Shown one piece after another: positions 46,624 to 56,267 of a stretch of DNA of 64,000 nt. The first letter of the stretch is position 1. The number at the start of each line of letters is the position of its first letter. Under the pieces are notes generated by a model. It worked only from the letters and a program-made list of their open reading frames with translations, had not been told where the DNA came from and did no database searches. Origin of the DNA: Bartonella sp. M0283 (lineage in GTDB: Bacteria > Pseudomonadota > Alphaproteobacteria > Rhizobiales > Rhizobiaceae); NCBI RefSeq assembly GCF_016100455.1, contig NZ_JACFSK010000001.1, positions 2,411,771-2,475,770 on the forward strand. Reading direction: 5' to 3'. A program made the position numbers and the translations under genes.

Positions 46624-48417
46624 TTAATGCGAGAATTGTAGTTTCGCCAAGCGCGCATAAAGGCCGTTTTGCGCAACGAGTTCGTCATGTGTGCCTTCTT
46701 CGACAATAGCACCTTTATCAAGAACAACAATTCTGTCAGCTTTCAAAACTGTTGCCAAACGGTGGGCAATAACCAGTGTTGTGCGATTTTTCATTAATCC
46801 TTCAAGTGCTCTTTGTACAAGCATTTCGTTTTCCGCGTCGAGTGCGGATGTTGCTTCGTCAAGCAAAAGAAGCGGTGCATTGCGCAAAATTGCACGTGCA
46901 ATGGCTATGCGTTGTTTTTGTCCGCCTGAAAGGGTAATGCCACGCTCGCCAACTTCAGTTTCAAAACCATCTTTTAAATTGTGAATGAAGTCGAGTGCAT
47001 GGGCAGCCTCTGCCGCTTCTTCGATAGCTTTATTATCGGCCAAAGGATTACCAAAAGCGATATTTTCCCGCAAAGTTCCATCAAAAATGGCGACATCTTG
47101 CGGTACATAGGCAATGCGTGAGCGTAAATCCTCAAGCTTGACTTTGGAAATTTCCGTCCCGTCGAAAGTAATATTGCCGCTATCGGGATCATAAAAGCGC
47201 AAGATCAATGAAAAAATTGTACTTTTTCCACCGCCGGAGGGGCCAACAAAAGCTACCGTTTCGCCGGCTTTGATCGAAAAGGTCAAATTGTGCAAGACAG
47301 GTTGTGATTTTCTGGTCGGATAGGCAAAATCAACATGATTGAAGTTGATTGCACCCCGTGCCGGTTCCGGCAGTTTTAACGGAGTGGCGGGAACAGTAAT
47401 TGCGGTTTTTTCAACAAGCAGTTCGGCAAGTCTTTCTGCCGCACCTGTTGCCTGTGCAAGCTCGGCGCCAACTTCCGATAATTGGCCGAATGCGCTTGCA
47501 CCGAAAACCGCATAGAGCACGAATTGCCCCAATGTTCCGGCCGTCATCGTTTTATTCAAGACATCGTTCGAGCCAATCCATAACACCGCTACAACGCTGC
47601 CAAAGACAAGGAAAATGGCAAAAGCGGTTAAAAACGCGCGCGACAGAATGGAGCCGCGTGCCGATTGGAAAGCCCGTTCGATCAATTGGGAAAAACGTTT
47701 ATTGACATTTTGTTCGGCTGTAAAAGCCTGAATGGTGCGGATAGCACTCACCTGTTCGGAAGCAAGAGCTGTTGCATCGGCAAGGCGGTCTTGTGCGAGG
47801 CGGGTTCTTTTGCGTACTTTGCGACCGAAAACAATAAGTGGAATAACAACAATGGGAATTGCGACAAGCACCATTGCCGACAGTTTCGGACTGGTCACAA
47901 TCATCATGATAATGGCGCCGACGGCCATAATGATGTTACGCAAGAAAACCGAAGCTGTAGCACCGACTGCCGATTTTACTTGTGTTGTATCGGCAGACAA
48001 GCGCGAGATAATTTCACCGGAACGGGATTTATCGAAAAATTCCGGTGACAGGTTGATAATATGGGAAAAAACATCACGCCGGAGATCGGCCACCACATGT
48101 TCTCCCAAAGTAATCACCGAATAATACCGTCCGGCTGAAGCAAGAGCAAGAATTGCAGCAAGCAGAAACAGCACCGCAAAATAGGAATTGATCATGGTGC
48201 CGTTGCTTAAACTAAAGCCATGATCAAGCATACGGCGGATTGCAATCGGAAGTGCCAACATGACAAGGGCTGCAACAATCAAAGAAACAGCAGCCGAAAA
48301 GGCAAGTTTTTTATAGCGGAATACATAAGGTTGCAGTGCTGATAATGGACGCAAGCTATGTTTTTTCGGGGCAGATAGTCTTTTTTCGCCATTTTCCATG
48401 CTGTTCTTCTTATCCAT
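46624..48417 (-). CDS. ABC exporter with fused membrane and ATPase domains (MsbA/LmrA type)
   Basis: Half-transporter expected to act as a homodimer in the inner membrane. Six hydrophobic helices occupy residues ~30-330. The ATPase domain follows with Walker A GPSGGGKST, signature LSGGQKQR, Walker B LLLLDEATSALD and H-loop AHRLATVL. Length 597. The substrate (lipid, drug or lipid A) cannot be told from sequence. It is divergent from rpmE, a neighbour pair I recall as common in Rhizobiales. Start may be 48417 or the ATG at 48399, which has AAGAAG upstream. Confidence 0.9.
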   Translation of the reverse strand: MDKKNSMENGEKRLSAPKKHSLRPLSALQPYVFRYKKLAFSAAVSLIVAALVMLALPIAIRRMLDHGFSLSNGTMINSYFAVLFLLAAILALASAGRYYSVITLGEHVVADLRRDVFSHIINLSPEFFDKSRSGEIISRLSADTTQVKSAVGATASVFLRNIIMAVGAIIMMIVTSPKLSAMVLVAIPIVVIPLIVFGRKVRKRTRLAQDRLADATALASEQVSAIRTIQAFTAEQNVNKRFSQLIERAFQSARGSILSRAFLTAFAIFLVFGSVVAVLWIGSNDVLNKTMTAGTLGQFVLYAVFGASAFGQLSEVGAELAQATGAAERLAELLVEKTAITVPATPLKLPEPARGAINFNHVDFAYPTRKSQPVLHNLTFSIKAGETVAFVGPSGGGKSTIFSLILRFYDPDSGNITFDGTEISKVKLEDLRSRIAYVPQDVAIFDGTLRENIAFGNPLADNKAIEEAAEAAHALDFIHNLKDGFETEVGERGITLSGGQKQRIAIARAILRNAPLLLLDEATSALDAENEMLVQRALEGLMKNRTTLVIAHRLATVLKADRIVVLDKGAIVEEGTHDELVAQNGLYARLAKLQFSH

Positions 48418-48585
48418 ATTCTATTGTGCCCTTGTGCTATCGTTCGTGCTGTTGTATAGGCAACACCAGATTTTTATCAAAGTCCGGCCACGCCCGGGCT
48501 TTGTTTATCAAATTGATGAACGGATGGCATCATGAAAATACACCATGTAACCGTTCGTTACCGTTAGAAGCAGGAAGTTTGCGTC

Positions 48586-48807
48586 ATGAAAGCTGATATT
48601 CATCCCGATTACCACACCATCAAGGTTGTGATGACAGATGGCACCGAGTATTTCACCCGCTCCACATGGGGCAAAGAGGGTGATACTATGAATCTTGATA
48701 TTGATCCGAGAACACATCCGGCATGGACTGGTGGTTCACAGACCCTCGTTGATCGTGGTGGTCGTGTTTCTAAGTTCAAAAACCGTTTTGGCAATCTCGG
48801 CCTTTAA
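48586..48807 (+). CDS. rpmE: 50S ribosomal protein L31
   Basis: A 73-residue L31 beginning [20 protein letters not shown], with the conserved [12 protein letters not shown] block. It lacks the four zinc-binding cysteines, so it is the zinc-free form usual in this group. A terminator follows at once. It is transcribed alone. Confidence 0.97.
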   Translation: MKADIHPDYHTIKVVMTDGTEYFTRSTWGKEGDTMNLDIDPRTHPAWTGGSQTLVDRGGRVSKFKNRFGNLGL

Positions 48808-48826
48808 TCAGTTTCTATTTTCCTCT

Positions 48827-48857
48827 AAAACCCGCCAATCCGGCGGGTTTTTTATTT
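48827..48857 (+). terminator. Rho-independent terminator of rpmE
   Basis: Stem AAAACCCGCC/GGCGGGTTTT, loop AATCC, then T-rich; 20 bases after the stop. Confidence 0.94.
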
Positions 48858-49067
48858 TTTTAAACATCACAGTTATTCTGATAGTTACGGTATTGTCTAA
48901 CTGCACATCTGAAACGGATGTTGAAAGACTTGGTTGTCACCGCAGACAAGAAGATAAAGGTCGAGAAAAATTATAACTATCTTTAGGTAAAAACCTGCCC
49001 TCGAAAAGAAGCTACTTTTTAAAAAGCAACCGACTTTTAAGCAGGAGATAAATTTGGCGATTGGAAG

Positions 49068-49135
49068 ATAAATTCACCGCCTCAATAAAATCCGGCGAAC
49101 GGAAAATAAATTCGCCGCCTCAATAAAAAACCGGC
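49068..49135 (+). repeat. Imperfect direct repeat, period 38 bases
   Basis: Two copies containing ATAAATTC, then CCGCCTCAATAAAA, then CCGGC (49068-49096 and 49106-49135). A weaker third beginning ATAAATTTGGCG precedes them at 49048. The second copy runs into the yebC terminator. Confidence 0.85.
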
Positions 49136-49168
49136 CCTCGGGAGGTTTAAAAAACACCCGAAAGCCGG
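49124..49168 (-). terminator. Rho-independent terminator of yebC (minus strand)
   Basis: Outer stem CCGGC/GCCGG and inner stem TCGGG/CCCGA; on the minus strand it is followed by TTTTTTATT. It lies about 30 bases past the yebC stop. Confidence 0.8.
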
Positions 49169-49199
49169 AACAATTCAGTTGGAAACTTCAAGAATAAAA

Positions 49200-49949
49200 T
49201 TATTCGGCGGCAAGCTTTGCCATGACTTCGTCACTGACTTCGAAATTGGCATAGACGTTTTGGACGTCATCATCTTCTTCCAAGGTAGAAATCAGACGAA
49301 GAACCGATTCGGCTTTTTCTTCATCAACCGGTGTTGTTGTTGTCGGCTTCCAGACGACTTTGACCGATTCGGCTTCGCCAAGTGCTGCTTCCAGTGCTTT
49401 GGAAACTTCGCCAACATTTTCAAAAGCGCAGGTAATGACGTGTTCATCTTCATCGGACTGGACATCATCGGCACCTGCTTCAATGGCAGCTTCCATAACT
49501 TTGTCTGCGTCACCGGCTTCCGGTTTATAAACAATTTCGCCAACGCGATTGAACATGAAGCCGACCGAACCTGTTTCACCCAATGCACCACCTGCTTTGG
49601 TGAAAGCGGCACGAACATTGGAAGCAGTACGGTTGCGATTATCTGTCAAAGCTTCGACAATAACAGCAACGCCGGCCGGACCGTAACCCTCGTAACGGAC
49701 TTCTTCATAATTTTCGCTATCATTACCGGCAGCCTTTTTAATTGCCCGTTCGATATTGTCTTTCGGCATGGACTGGGCTCTCGCATTTTGCACAGCCAAG
49801 CGTAGACGGGCATTCATCGCCGGATCCGGCACACCAAGCTTGGCCGCAACGGTTATTTCGCGGGCGAGTTTGGAAAACATCTTCGAGCGCATCGCATCCT
49901 GACGACCTTTGCGATGCATAATATTCTTAAACTGTGAATGGCCTGACAT
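49200..49949 (-). CDS. yebC: YebC/PmpR family translation/transcription factor
   Basis: A 249-residue protein of the YebC/TACO1 family, starting [19 protein letters not shown], with [25 protein letters not shown] (the core [14 protein letters not shown] is diagnostic) and [20 protein letters not shown]. Older work called it a transcriptional regulator; recent work on the family points to relief of ribosome stalling at polyproline. In many bacteria it is next to ruvC. Here ruvCAB lies 10 kb away on the same strand. It is a single gene with its own terminator. Confidence 0.95.
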   Translation of the reverse strand: MSGHSQFKNIMHRKGRQDAMRSKMFSKLAREITVAAKLGVPDPAMNARLRLAVQNARAQSMPKDNIERAIKKAAGNDSENYEEVRYEGYGPAGVAVIVEALTDNRNRTASNVRAAFTKAGGALGETGSVGFMFNRVGEIVYKPEAGDADKVMEAAIEAGADDVQSDEDEHVITCAFENVGEVSKALEAALGEAESVKVVWKPTTTTPVDEEKAESVLRLISTLEEDDDVQNVYANFEVSDEVMAKLAAE

Positions 49950-50082
49950 AGATCACCTTTCGGTTTTCACCGACAGCGAGCCTTGGAATGATCGAAGTAT
50001 CCTGTCGGACAATGTTCTAATAAAAATCTGAATGAGCGCCTTATACGGAAAACGAGTGAAAAGGTAAAGAGTTGCGCATCTT

Positions 50083-50904
50083 TCACCAAAAATCCGGCAA
50101 GCATTCTTCCAATCGTGGTCCAAGCCGCAAGGCGGATACTTTTTCTGCAAGCCCTGTACGGTCGGAAATTTCAACAGCCAGACCGCAAATGGTAGCGGGC
50201 CCGCTTGCCGGTTCATAGCGACCACGCGATATTTTGGTGACAAAACGGTTGAGCGGCTCTTCTATATCCATACCGAGTGACGAATCATAATCGCCACACA
50301 TACCGGCATCCGACATAAACGCCGTACCGCCACTAAAGATCTGGTAATCGGCTGTCGGAACATGGGTATGGGTGCCCACCACCACACTGGCGCGACCATC
50401 AAGAAAATGGCCGAAACATTGTTTTTCGCTTGTGGCTTCGGCATGGAAATCAAAAATCACGGCATCGGCTTGTTCGCCGAGCGGACATTCGCCAACAATG
50501 CGTTCGGCTGCCTCGAACGGATCGTCAAGATCAGGATGCATAAATACCCGCCCCATAACATTGGCAACAAGCACACGCGCACCGTTTTTTGCTATATAGA
50601 CACCCGAACCTTTGCCTGCCGTTCCTTTCGGGAAATTTGCAGGTCTTAAAAACCGGTCGGCATGATCGGCATAATTTAAAGTTTCTTTCTGGTCGAAAGC
50701 ATGGTTACCGGTGGTAACAACATTTGCACCGGCTTCCAGTGTTTCATTATAGATTTTTTCGGTAATGCCAAAACCGGAAGCAGCATTTTCTCCGTTAACG
50801 ACAACAAAGTCGAGTTTAAGACTTGATATCAAACCGGGTAGCTTCTGGAACACTGCTGTGCGGCCGGATTTGCCAACCATGTCACCTAAAAATAAAAATC
50901 TCAT
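50083..50904 (-). CDS. TIGR00282 family metallophosphoesterase (YmdB-like)
   Basis: Cytoplasmic phosphoesterase of the YmdB family, which hydrolyses cyclic nucleotides in some bacteria. Metal ligands are in MRFLFLGDMVGKSGR, VNGENAASGFGIT, TTGNHAFDQKE, FDFHAEATSEK and GTHTHVPTADYQI. At 273 residues it is the usual size. It starts 20 bases after the 5-formyl-THF cyclo-ligase gene on the same strand, a pairing I recall from other Rhizobiales, so the two form an operon. The physiological substrate is unknown. Confidence 0.92.
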   Translation of the reverse strand: MRFLFLGDMVGKSGRTAVFQKLPGLISSLKLDFVVVNGENAASGFGITEKIYNETLEAGANVVTTGNHAFDQKETLNYADHADRFLRPANFPKGTAGKGSGVYIAKNGARVLVANVMGRVFMHPDLDDPFEAAERIVGECPLGEQADAVIFDFHAEATSEKQCFGHFLDGRASVVVGTHTHVPTADYQIFSGGTAFMSDAGMCGDYDSSLGMDIEEPLNRFVTKISRGRYEPASGPATICGLAVEISDRTGLAEKVSALRLGPRLEECLPDFW

Positions 50905-50924
50905 AATTTTGCTCTAAACATATT

Positions 50925-51491
50925 TTAAAATGATCTTAAACCACTTTCAGTCAGTATCATTACCAATTTTTGATCATGTGGTTCGGCCGGAATTGACGAA
51001 ACTTCCTGACAATCGAAAGCAAGTCCGATCAATAACGGGTTATGCCCGTTTTCTCTCAAGCTTGCAATTGCCCGATCATAATAACCGGCACCATAACCAA
51101 TTCTGTTTCCTTTGCTGTCAAAAGCCGAAAGCGGAACGAGGAGTGTTTCCGGCTCGACGATTTTCGCTTCTTCGGATGGCCCTATGGTACCAAAGCCCAT
51201 ATCAACGAGTTTTCCCTCATCATCGAAAATTCTGAAAACCATTTTTGTTTTATTGATAATGGCAGGTAGAGCCAGTGTAATGCCATGTTCTTTTAGCGCC
51301 AACATAATCGGACGCGGGTCGATTTCGCTTTTGATTGGCCAAAACCCTGCAACAGTTTTGCCATTCAAAATGGCGAGGAGTTTTTGAAGCTCATTAACGA
51401 GTTTTTGCGAAATAATAACGCGCTGTTTCTCCGGTATCCGGTCGCGTCTTGCCAGTGCTTCCTGTCGAAGTGTTTTTTTGCTGATTGTCAT
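50925..51491 (-). CDS. 5-formyltetrahydrofolate cyclo-ligase
   Basis: ATP-dependent enzyme converting 5-formyl-THF to 5,10-methenyl-THF, recycling this folate form. Key blocks are SKKTLRQEALARRDRIPEKQ at the N-terminus, GFWPIKSEIDPRPIM, and the C-terminal DSKGNRIGYGAGYYDRAIAS with the nucleotide-binding loop. ATG at 51491 (188 residues) is preceded by CTGGAAAT; the upstream start at 51512 is weaker. In many proteobacteria this gene lies beside 6S RNA and zapA; here zapA is 24 kb away. Confidence 0.93.
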   Translation of the reverse strand: MTISKKTLRQEALARRDRIPEKQRVIISQKLVNELQKLLAILNGKTVAGFWPIKSEIDPRPIMLALKEHGITLALPAIINKTKMVFRIFDDEGKLVDMGFGTIGPSEEAKIVEPETLLVPLSAFDSKGNRIGYGAGYYDRAIASLRENGHNPLLIGLAFDCQEVSSIPAEPHDQKLVMILTESGLRSF

Positions 51492-52000
51492 ATTTCCAGA
51501 AACTATTTGCATTTATGACGATTTTTTCAAATCCTGCCGGATGATTTGCAGGTCAAAATTCGGTTTAACGTCAACGATAATGGACGATCATTCGGTTTTG
51601 TCAAAGCGGTTTTACAAAATCTTGCCAAGAGAACAGTGGAAATCGCCAAAGCTCATTGAATGATTGGTGATACAACATTGTTAATTGGCAGATGTTCTGG
51701 ACATTACGATGGTGCCACAAAGCGGACAACTGTCTGGCAGCAAGCCGCATAATATTCCATCATTTTGTAAAACAGTAATTTTTAAACGACACTCGAATTA
51801 TTTGTTTAGACAAACATAAAACGGAAGTTTGTTTATTGCTTTGAATGTTTTTTCATAAATTTTTGAATTGTCGGAATTCTTTCAAGAAATACCAACAACG
51901 AAATAATCGGAAAATTGGCAATTCGATGGATAATTACGGGAATGGATAATGATGACGGGACGGAACAGCCAGTTACATAAAGTGCCTACGGAAAACATCA
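51492..52000. other. Intergenic region upstream of the cyclo-ligase gene
   Basis: About 510 bases with no gene found on either strand and no strong hairpin. It should hold the promoter of the cyclo-ligase operon. It leads into the RNA candidate. Confidence 0.4.
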
Positions 52001-52322
52001 AGGTTCAAGTGAGGGGTAGAAGAAAACTTACGGAACCTGAAACGGGAAAGAACCTATGAGGGCAAACGAATGATCGCTTGTAAGGAGAGCAATTTGAAAG
52101 AAGAAAGTGGCGATCCGCAGCAACCGGTGGAATGTATTTGATCCCGGGAAACCTACAACGTAGGTGGGCGCCATATGAAAAGGCCCACGAGCCTAATCAG
52201 GGACAGCTCCCTTAGAGATCAATAAGGCCCCGGGGATGCAGTTATTCCTGTCGAGAAGAGCAGAACGCCTCGGCCAATATAGGTGAAGTCCCGGCTTGTT
52301 ACCAGTCCACAATCAGGTTTTT
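52001..52322. ncRNA. Candidate structured non-coding RNA (identity and strand unknown)
   Basis: About 320 bases, noticeably richer in G and C than the flanks and free of coding frames. Paired segments include AGGTTC/GAACCT (52001-52038), and TTGATC (52138-52143) with GATCAA (52217-52222), or alternatively ATCCC (52141-52145) with GGGAT (52233-52237). Inside these are hairpins ACCTAC-aac-GTAGGT (52151-52165), GTGGGC/GCCCAC (52164-52188, competing with the previous one) and AGGGA-cagc-TCCCT (52199-52212). This multi-branched layout, standing alone between a minus-strand TPR gene and the cyclo-ligase gene, suits a stable RNA. 6S RNA is one option because of the folate-gene neighbour. I saw no hallmark of RNase P RNA, tmRNA or SRP RNA. 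Confidence 0.4.
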
Positions 52323-52370
52323 GAAACTTAATTTTCAAGTTTTGCTTAAACCCCGAAATTTTTAAAGAAA

Positions 52371-53066
52371 TCAGATAGCCCGTCCGGTTTGATCTTCGAG
52401 GATGTCGCCAACACGTTTTTGCGCGCGTTGCATTTGCGGATAAATTTTCAATGCATCTTCATAAGCTTCAAGGGCAAGTTTATTTCGTCCGGTCATTTCC
52501 AGAATCGATCCGACGAGAAACAGGGCATTGTAATTTCTGGGTTCCAATGAAAGCGAGCGGTGAAGATCACTCATTGCGAGCGTCAAGTCATTCAATTGCA
52601 CATGAACGGCTGCACGGCGCGCCCATCCTTCAGCATAATCGGGTTTTAAGGCTACCACATTATCAAGAAAATCAAGCGCCATAGCATAATCTTGCTGGTT
52701 AATACCATCTTCAGCCCATTGCATAAGAAGATCAATCGTATCACTTCCCGATTGCGACCATAGGCCCTGAATCTGACGACTGATTTTCGCCGCTTCCTTT
52801 TGATTGGCGGTTCTTTTCAAAACAGCAAGTAAACGGTCAAGTTCAGCCTGCTTTTTTTGTGCCGCATTCTGATCTTTTCCAAGATCAGGCAATGCTTCTT
52901 CCCGAGATGGCTTATCGGGAATCATATCTTCCGGCGATAATGGCGGAGAATCAGGGTCTTCTTGTGGCGGAAGTTCCGGCAGACCTTGAGAAAACACTAA
53001 AGAAGGCGACATAGCCGTTATAATGGACAGAGAAATTATGAAAAAACGAATTTTCCATTTATTCAT
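52371..53066 (-). CDS. Exported tetratricopeptide-repeat protein
   Basis: A 231-residue protein with signal peptide (about 27 residues, ending SLVFSQ). A proline- and acid-rich linker (ELPPQEDPDSPPLSPEDM) is followed by a charged helix. Three or so TPR motifs come next, for example AMALDFLDNVVALKPDYAEG and NALFLVGSILEMTGRNKLAL. A periplasmic adaptor role is likely; no partner is indicated. The stop lies 50 bases from the RNA candidate. Confidence 0.85.
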   Translation of the reverse strand: MNKWKIRFFIISLSIITAMSPSLVFSQGLPELPPQEDPDSPPLSPEDMIPDKPSREEALPDLGKDQNAAQKKQAELDRLLAVLKRTANQKEAAKISRQIQGLWSQSGSDTIDLLMQWAEDGINQQDYAMALDFLDNVVALKPDYAEGWARRAAVHVQLNDLTLAMSDLHRSLSLEPRNYNALFLVGSILEMTGRNKLALEAYEDALKIYPQMQRAQKRVGDILEDQTGRAI

Positions 53067-53208
53067 TATTATTTCCTCTGTCAGGGCGGTTTCTCTTTGT
53101 CACATGAAGTCCGCGACAGATGAGTTTGTTTTTCAACGCCCGCCGCATATTATGGCGGCGATATTATAATGATGAGGGAATTGGAGCAATGGGCAAATAT
53201 AGCCCAAA

Positions 53209-53240
53209 ATAAAAAAGGCCCCCTAATGGAGCCTTTTTAA
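53209..53240 (-). terminator. Rho-independent terminator of rpmJ (minus strand)
   Basis: AAAAAGGC (53212-53219) pairs with GCCTTTTT (53231-53238); on the minus strand a T-rich run follows. It lies about 20 bases past the rpmJ stop. Confidence 0.85.
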
Positions 53241-53256
53241 ATCATATATCGAATAA

Positions 53257-53382
53257 TCAACCCTGACGGGCTTTAAAACGCGGGTTGGTCTTATTGATAA
53301 TGTAAATACGACCTTTGCGGCGAACCATGCGGTTGTCGCGGTGACGACCCTTGAGCGCTCTGAGCGAATTTTTAATTTTCAT
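53257..53382 (-). CDS. rpmJ: 50S ribosomal protein L36
   Basis: 41-residue protein [20 protein letters not shown] continuing to end NPRFKARQG, clearly L36. It carries none of the zinc-binding cysteines of the canonical form, so it is the longer zinc-free type usual in Alphaproteobacteria. It is too short for common gene-length cut-offs and easily missed. It is transcribed alone, with its own terminator. Confidence 0.97.
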   Translation of the reverse strand: MKIKNSLRALKGRHRDNRMVRRKGRIYIINKTNPRFKARQG

Positions 53383-53571
53383 TTCAATCACCGTTTGTAT
53401 AACCCGTCGCCGGGTAAAAGGATTGGACCCATAATCGGGCTTGAATTTCGTCGGTCAAATAGCCTGACGACAGAGGGTTTGTCAACTCTAAATCACGCAA
53501 AAATAGTGTTTCTATTGTCAAACTCTATCAAGAATCAAACTTTGGAGACGTTCAATCCTGTCGTTTTGCTG

Positions 53572-54654
53572 TTATTCGGCACGACCGGTCAGTCTGACAA
53601 TATGCCCCATTTTTCTTCCGGCTCTCAATTCTGCTTTCCCGTAAAGGTCGATGAAAGTTTGCGGTTCAGCCAATAATTCGGGCAGACGTTTCACATCCTC
53701 GCCAATCAAATTTTCCATTACACAATTGCTATGCCGCGTTGTTTTCCCCAAGGGAAGACCGGTGACTGCACGTATATGCTGTTCGAATTGCGAGATAAGG
53801 CAGGCTGCTTCTGTCCAGTGGCCGGAATTATGAACGCGCGGTGCCAATTCATTGGCCAAGACCGAGCCATCTTTGAGAACAAAAAATTCCACTCCGATCA
53901 CACCGATATAATCGAGTTCGTGAAGGACCGTTTTTGCTGCCTTTTGCGCTGCCTCGACGGTCTTTTTGTCAATAGAAGCCGGAACGGTCGATGTTCTTAA
54001 AATGCCGTCACGGTGAACATTTTCAGGGCAATCATAAAAGGCAATATTGCCATCAAAATCACGGGCGGCAATCACCGATATTTCTTTTTTGAACGGAACA
54101 AATCCTTCAAGAATGGCAGGCGCATTCCCGATATCGGCAAGCGCTTGATCAATTTCTTCTTCGGTCGGATTATCAAGCCGCACCTGTCCTTTGCCATCAT
54201 AACCGAATCGTCGTGACTTCAGAATGCCTTTGCCGCCAACATTGCCGAGACCGGCAATCAGCATTTGACGATTGTCGACAAGAAACCACGGAGCCGTTTT
54301 GATGCCGCTATCGTTCAGAAATTTCTTTTCGGTAAAGCGATCCTGAGAAACTTCGAGTGCTGCCGGTTTTGGCAAAACAGTGGCTTTTTTAGCAAGTCGG
54401 TCAACGGCGCGAGCAGGAACATTCTCGAATTCGTAAGTGATCACATCGGATAAATTGGCGAGTTCATCCAAAGCTTTTTCATCATCATAATTTGCAACAA
54501 TTTGACGATTGGCTGTTTGTGCGGCGGGGCAATCCGGCGTCGGCTCAAGAATAATTGTATGAAATCCAAGCCGCGCAGCGGCACTTGCCATCATACGGGC
54601 AAGCTGCCCACCACCGATAATGCCGATTGTATCTCCTGGTTCAAGATTTTTCAT
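53572..54654 (-). CDS. purK: 5-(carboxyamino)imidazole ribonucleotide synthase
   Basis: ATP-grasp enzyme of purine synthesis, carboxylating AIR to N5-CAIR. The N-terminus has [24 protein letters not shown]-grasp features are [15 protein letters not shown] and [19 protein letters not shown], and the C-terminal region has [18 protein letters not shown] (metal and phosphate binding). Length 360. Its start overlaps the purE stop by 4 bases, so PurE and PurK, which act in sequence, are co-translated. Confidence 0.96.
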   Translation of the reverse strand: MKNLEPGDTIGIIGGGQLARMMASAAARLGFHTIILEPTPDCPAAQTANRQIVANYDDEKALDELANLSDVITYEFENVPARAVDRLAKKATVLPKPAALEVSQDRFTEKKFLNDSGIKTAPWFLVDNRQMLIAGLGNVGGKGILKSRRFGYDGKGQVRLDNPTEEEIDQALADIGNAPAILEGFVPFKKEISVIAARDFDGNIAFYDCPENVHRDGILRTSTVPASIDKKTVEAAQKAAKTVLHELDYIGVIGVEFFVLKDGSVLANELAPRVHNSGHWTEAACLISQFEQHIRAVTGLPLGKTTRHSNCVMENLIGEDVKRLPELLAEPQTFIDLYGKAELRAGRKMGHIVRLTGRAE

Positions 54655-55154
54655 TTTTTCACCTCATCGACGGGAAATTCCGAAACACTGGCCGTTTGAT
54701 TGGCTCGCCATTCATCAAGCCGACCGGCAAGGGCTTTGTCAGAAAGCGCAAGAACAGAAGCGGCAAGGAGTGCGGCATTGATGGCACCCGATTTTCCAAT
54801 GGCAAGTGTTCCGACCGGCACACCCGCCGGCATTTGCACAATGGAAAGAAGCGAATCCTGCCCCGATAATGCGCGCGACTGTACCGGAACACCAAACACC
54901 GGAAGACTGGTCATTGCGGCAGTCATTCCCGGCAAATGGGCAGCGCCTCCGGCACCCGCAATAATAATCTTGAAATCGGCCTTTTTGGCGCCTTTGGCAA
55001 AATTATACAAGCGATCAGGAGTGCGATGAGCCGAAACGATTCTTGCTTCATAACTGATGCCGAGACTTTTTAGCGTTTCAGCAGCATGGCGCATTGTTTC
55101 CCAATCGGATTGGCTGCCCATAATAATGGCAACGTCATGTGTTTTCGTGCCCAT
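54651..55154 (-). CDS. purE: N5-carboxyaminoimidazole ribonucleotide mutase
   Basis: Moves the carboxyl group of N5-CAIR to C4 in purine synthesis. Class I PurE motifs: [18 protein letters not shown], the SAHRTPDRL loop with the catalytic histidine, and [17 protein letters not shown] start at ATG 55154 because AGGA lies 7 bases upstream; another ATG at 55169 lies five codons earlier. First enzyme of the purE-purK pair, following the DUF465 gene after 20 bases. Confidence 0.95.
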   Translation of the reverse strand: MGTKTHDVAIIMGSQSDWETMRHAAETLKSLGISYEARIVSAHRTPDRLYNFAKGAKKADFKIIIAGAGGAAHLPGMTAAMTSLPVFGVPVQSRALSGQDSLLSIVQMPAGVPVGTLAIGKSGAINAALLAASVLALSDKALAGRLDEWRANQTASVSEFPVDEVKK

Positions 55155-55174
55155 GTTTTTTCCTGTCATAGTAT

Positions 55175-55378
55175 TTATGCAATGATATCGGGAATAATAC
55201 GATCTTCAAGTTTTTGCAGTTGATCTTTAATCGCCAATTTCTTTTTTTTCATCCGCTGGATTTGTAACTGGTCACAGCCTGTTTTTATCATTGCGTCAAT
55301 TGCTGCATCATAATCTGCATGTTCCTGCTTCAATTTTGCAACAGCCAATTTGACATCAACCTGTTCCTGTTCAGACAT
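55175..55378 (-). CDS. DUF465 (YdcH-like) mini-protein, copy 1
   Basis: A 67-residue, almost wholly helical protein with the DUF465 pattern of [12 protein letters not shown] followed by a basic [20 protein letters not shown], probably a coiled-coil hairpin. Function unknown. It lies directly upstream of purE on the same strand and could be cotranscribed. A shorter paralogue is encoded divergently 235 bases away. Confidence 0.85.
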   Translation of the reverse strand: MSEQEQVDVKLAVAKLKQEHADYDAAIDAMIKTGCDQLQIQRMKKKKLAIKDQLQKLEDRIIPDIIA

Positions 55379-55613
55379 TTAGCGGCCGTCCTATTTTGCA
55401 TGGGGCTTGTTCATCGGGCATTGTTGTCGCCCATCGTCATTTTTTCGCCTATACCACGAAAGAAAAATTGCGAAAATGTTTAATTGCCAAAATCTGTGGT
55501 AATTCATTTTAAAGTCGACAATTAATGTTAAAGATGCCAAGCTATTCTTTGCCGATTAGAAAAGGCTTCGCAAGAATTATGAAGTTAATATCAAAGAAAT
55601 AAGGAGCATAGTT

Positions 55614-55781
55614 ATGGCAACTGAAGCACATCTGGCATCTTTGGAACGTAAGCACCAGGAGCTTGAAACAAAAATCGACAAAGCCATGGCTTCGCCTTCG
55701 GCTGATGATCTTGCCATTAATGAACTCAAACGGAAGAAGCTTGCTCTCAAGGACGAGATCGAAAAACTCAAAACGCTTTAG
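55614..55781 (+). CDS. DUF465 (YdcH-like) mini-protein, copy 2
   Basis: A 55-residue protein, MATEAHLASLERKHQELETK continuing to LKRKKLALKDEIEKLKTL. AAGGAG lies 10 bases before the ATG. It has the same two-helix design as copy 1 and the same closing motif (KKLAxKDxxxKL), so the two are paralogues facing away from each other. Short enough to be missed by standard length cut-offs. Role unknown; no partner is suggested by context beyond purE/purK. Confidence 0.85.
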   Translation: MATEAHLASLERKHQELETKIDKAMASPSADDLAINELKRKKLALKDEIEKLKTL

Positions 55782-56267
55782 TTTTAATTGATTGTTTAAA
55801 GTTTTATCGATTGTTTGAAACAGGTTACAAAATTATTTTGTCCTGAATGAAACTTGCATGAAGGAAAGGGGGGAGATTTTCCCTTTCCGGACAAGGTGTA
55901 TTTTCACATCAAACGAGGCGTTTTTTTATAACACGGTTTTGTAAATTGTTTACAGAAGTTTCACTGGCTACTTGTACAATGTGCCGTTAAAAATAATGTA
56001 CAAGTTTTTTTGACAATCACTCTTTTGGCTTAAGCCTTATTTCTTGCTATTACTTCCTTGAACATGAATTTCCCGATATCATAGGGGGACATAAAGTTTT
56101 TGTTACGCAAAAATGGTTCTGGATAAAGGGAAATTGCACGGAAATAGACTTTGCGGGGGAGAAGACCATGTGTCATGAAAGACATTTACACATAAAATGC
56201 CAGAGCAAGACTGTTATGTCAGGGCAAGATTGGCACGAATGTCGGAAGTTTGAAGAAAGGGTTTACA
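55782..56267. other. Intergenic region before the quinone oxidoreductase gene
   Basis: About 490 bases, AT-rich, no gene seen. It contains GTACAA and TGTACAAG-type segments around 55973-56002 of no clear meaning. Promoters for the oxidoreductase are expected here. Confidence 0.4.

Larger units (their letters stand above)
48858..49199. other. Intergenic region between rpmE and yebC
   Basis: About 340 bases between convergent genes, with no gene. It holds two 28-30-base near-identical copies (see the repeat at 49068-49135) and the yebC terminator on the minus strand. Confidence 0.6.

Noticed and set aside
52001..52322. RNase P RNA, tmRNA or SRP RNA in the 52-kb candidate
   Set aside because: Lacks the conserved RNase P core GAGGAAAGTCC, an SsrA tag reading frame, and the SRP GGAAGG/AGCA tetraloop region as I know them.
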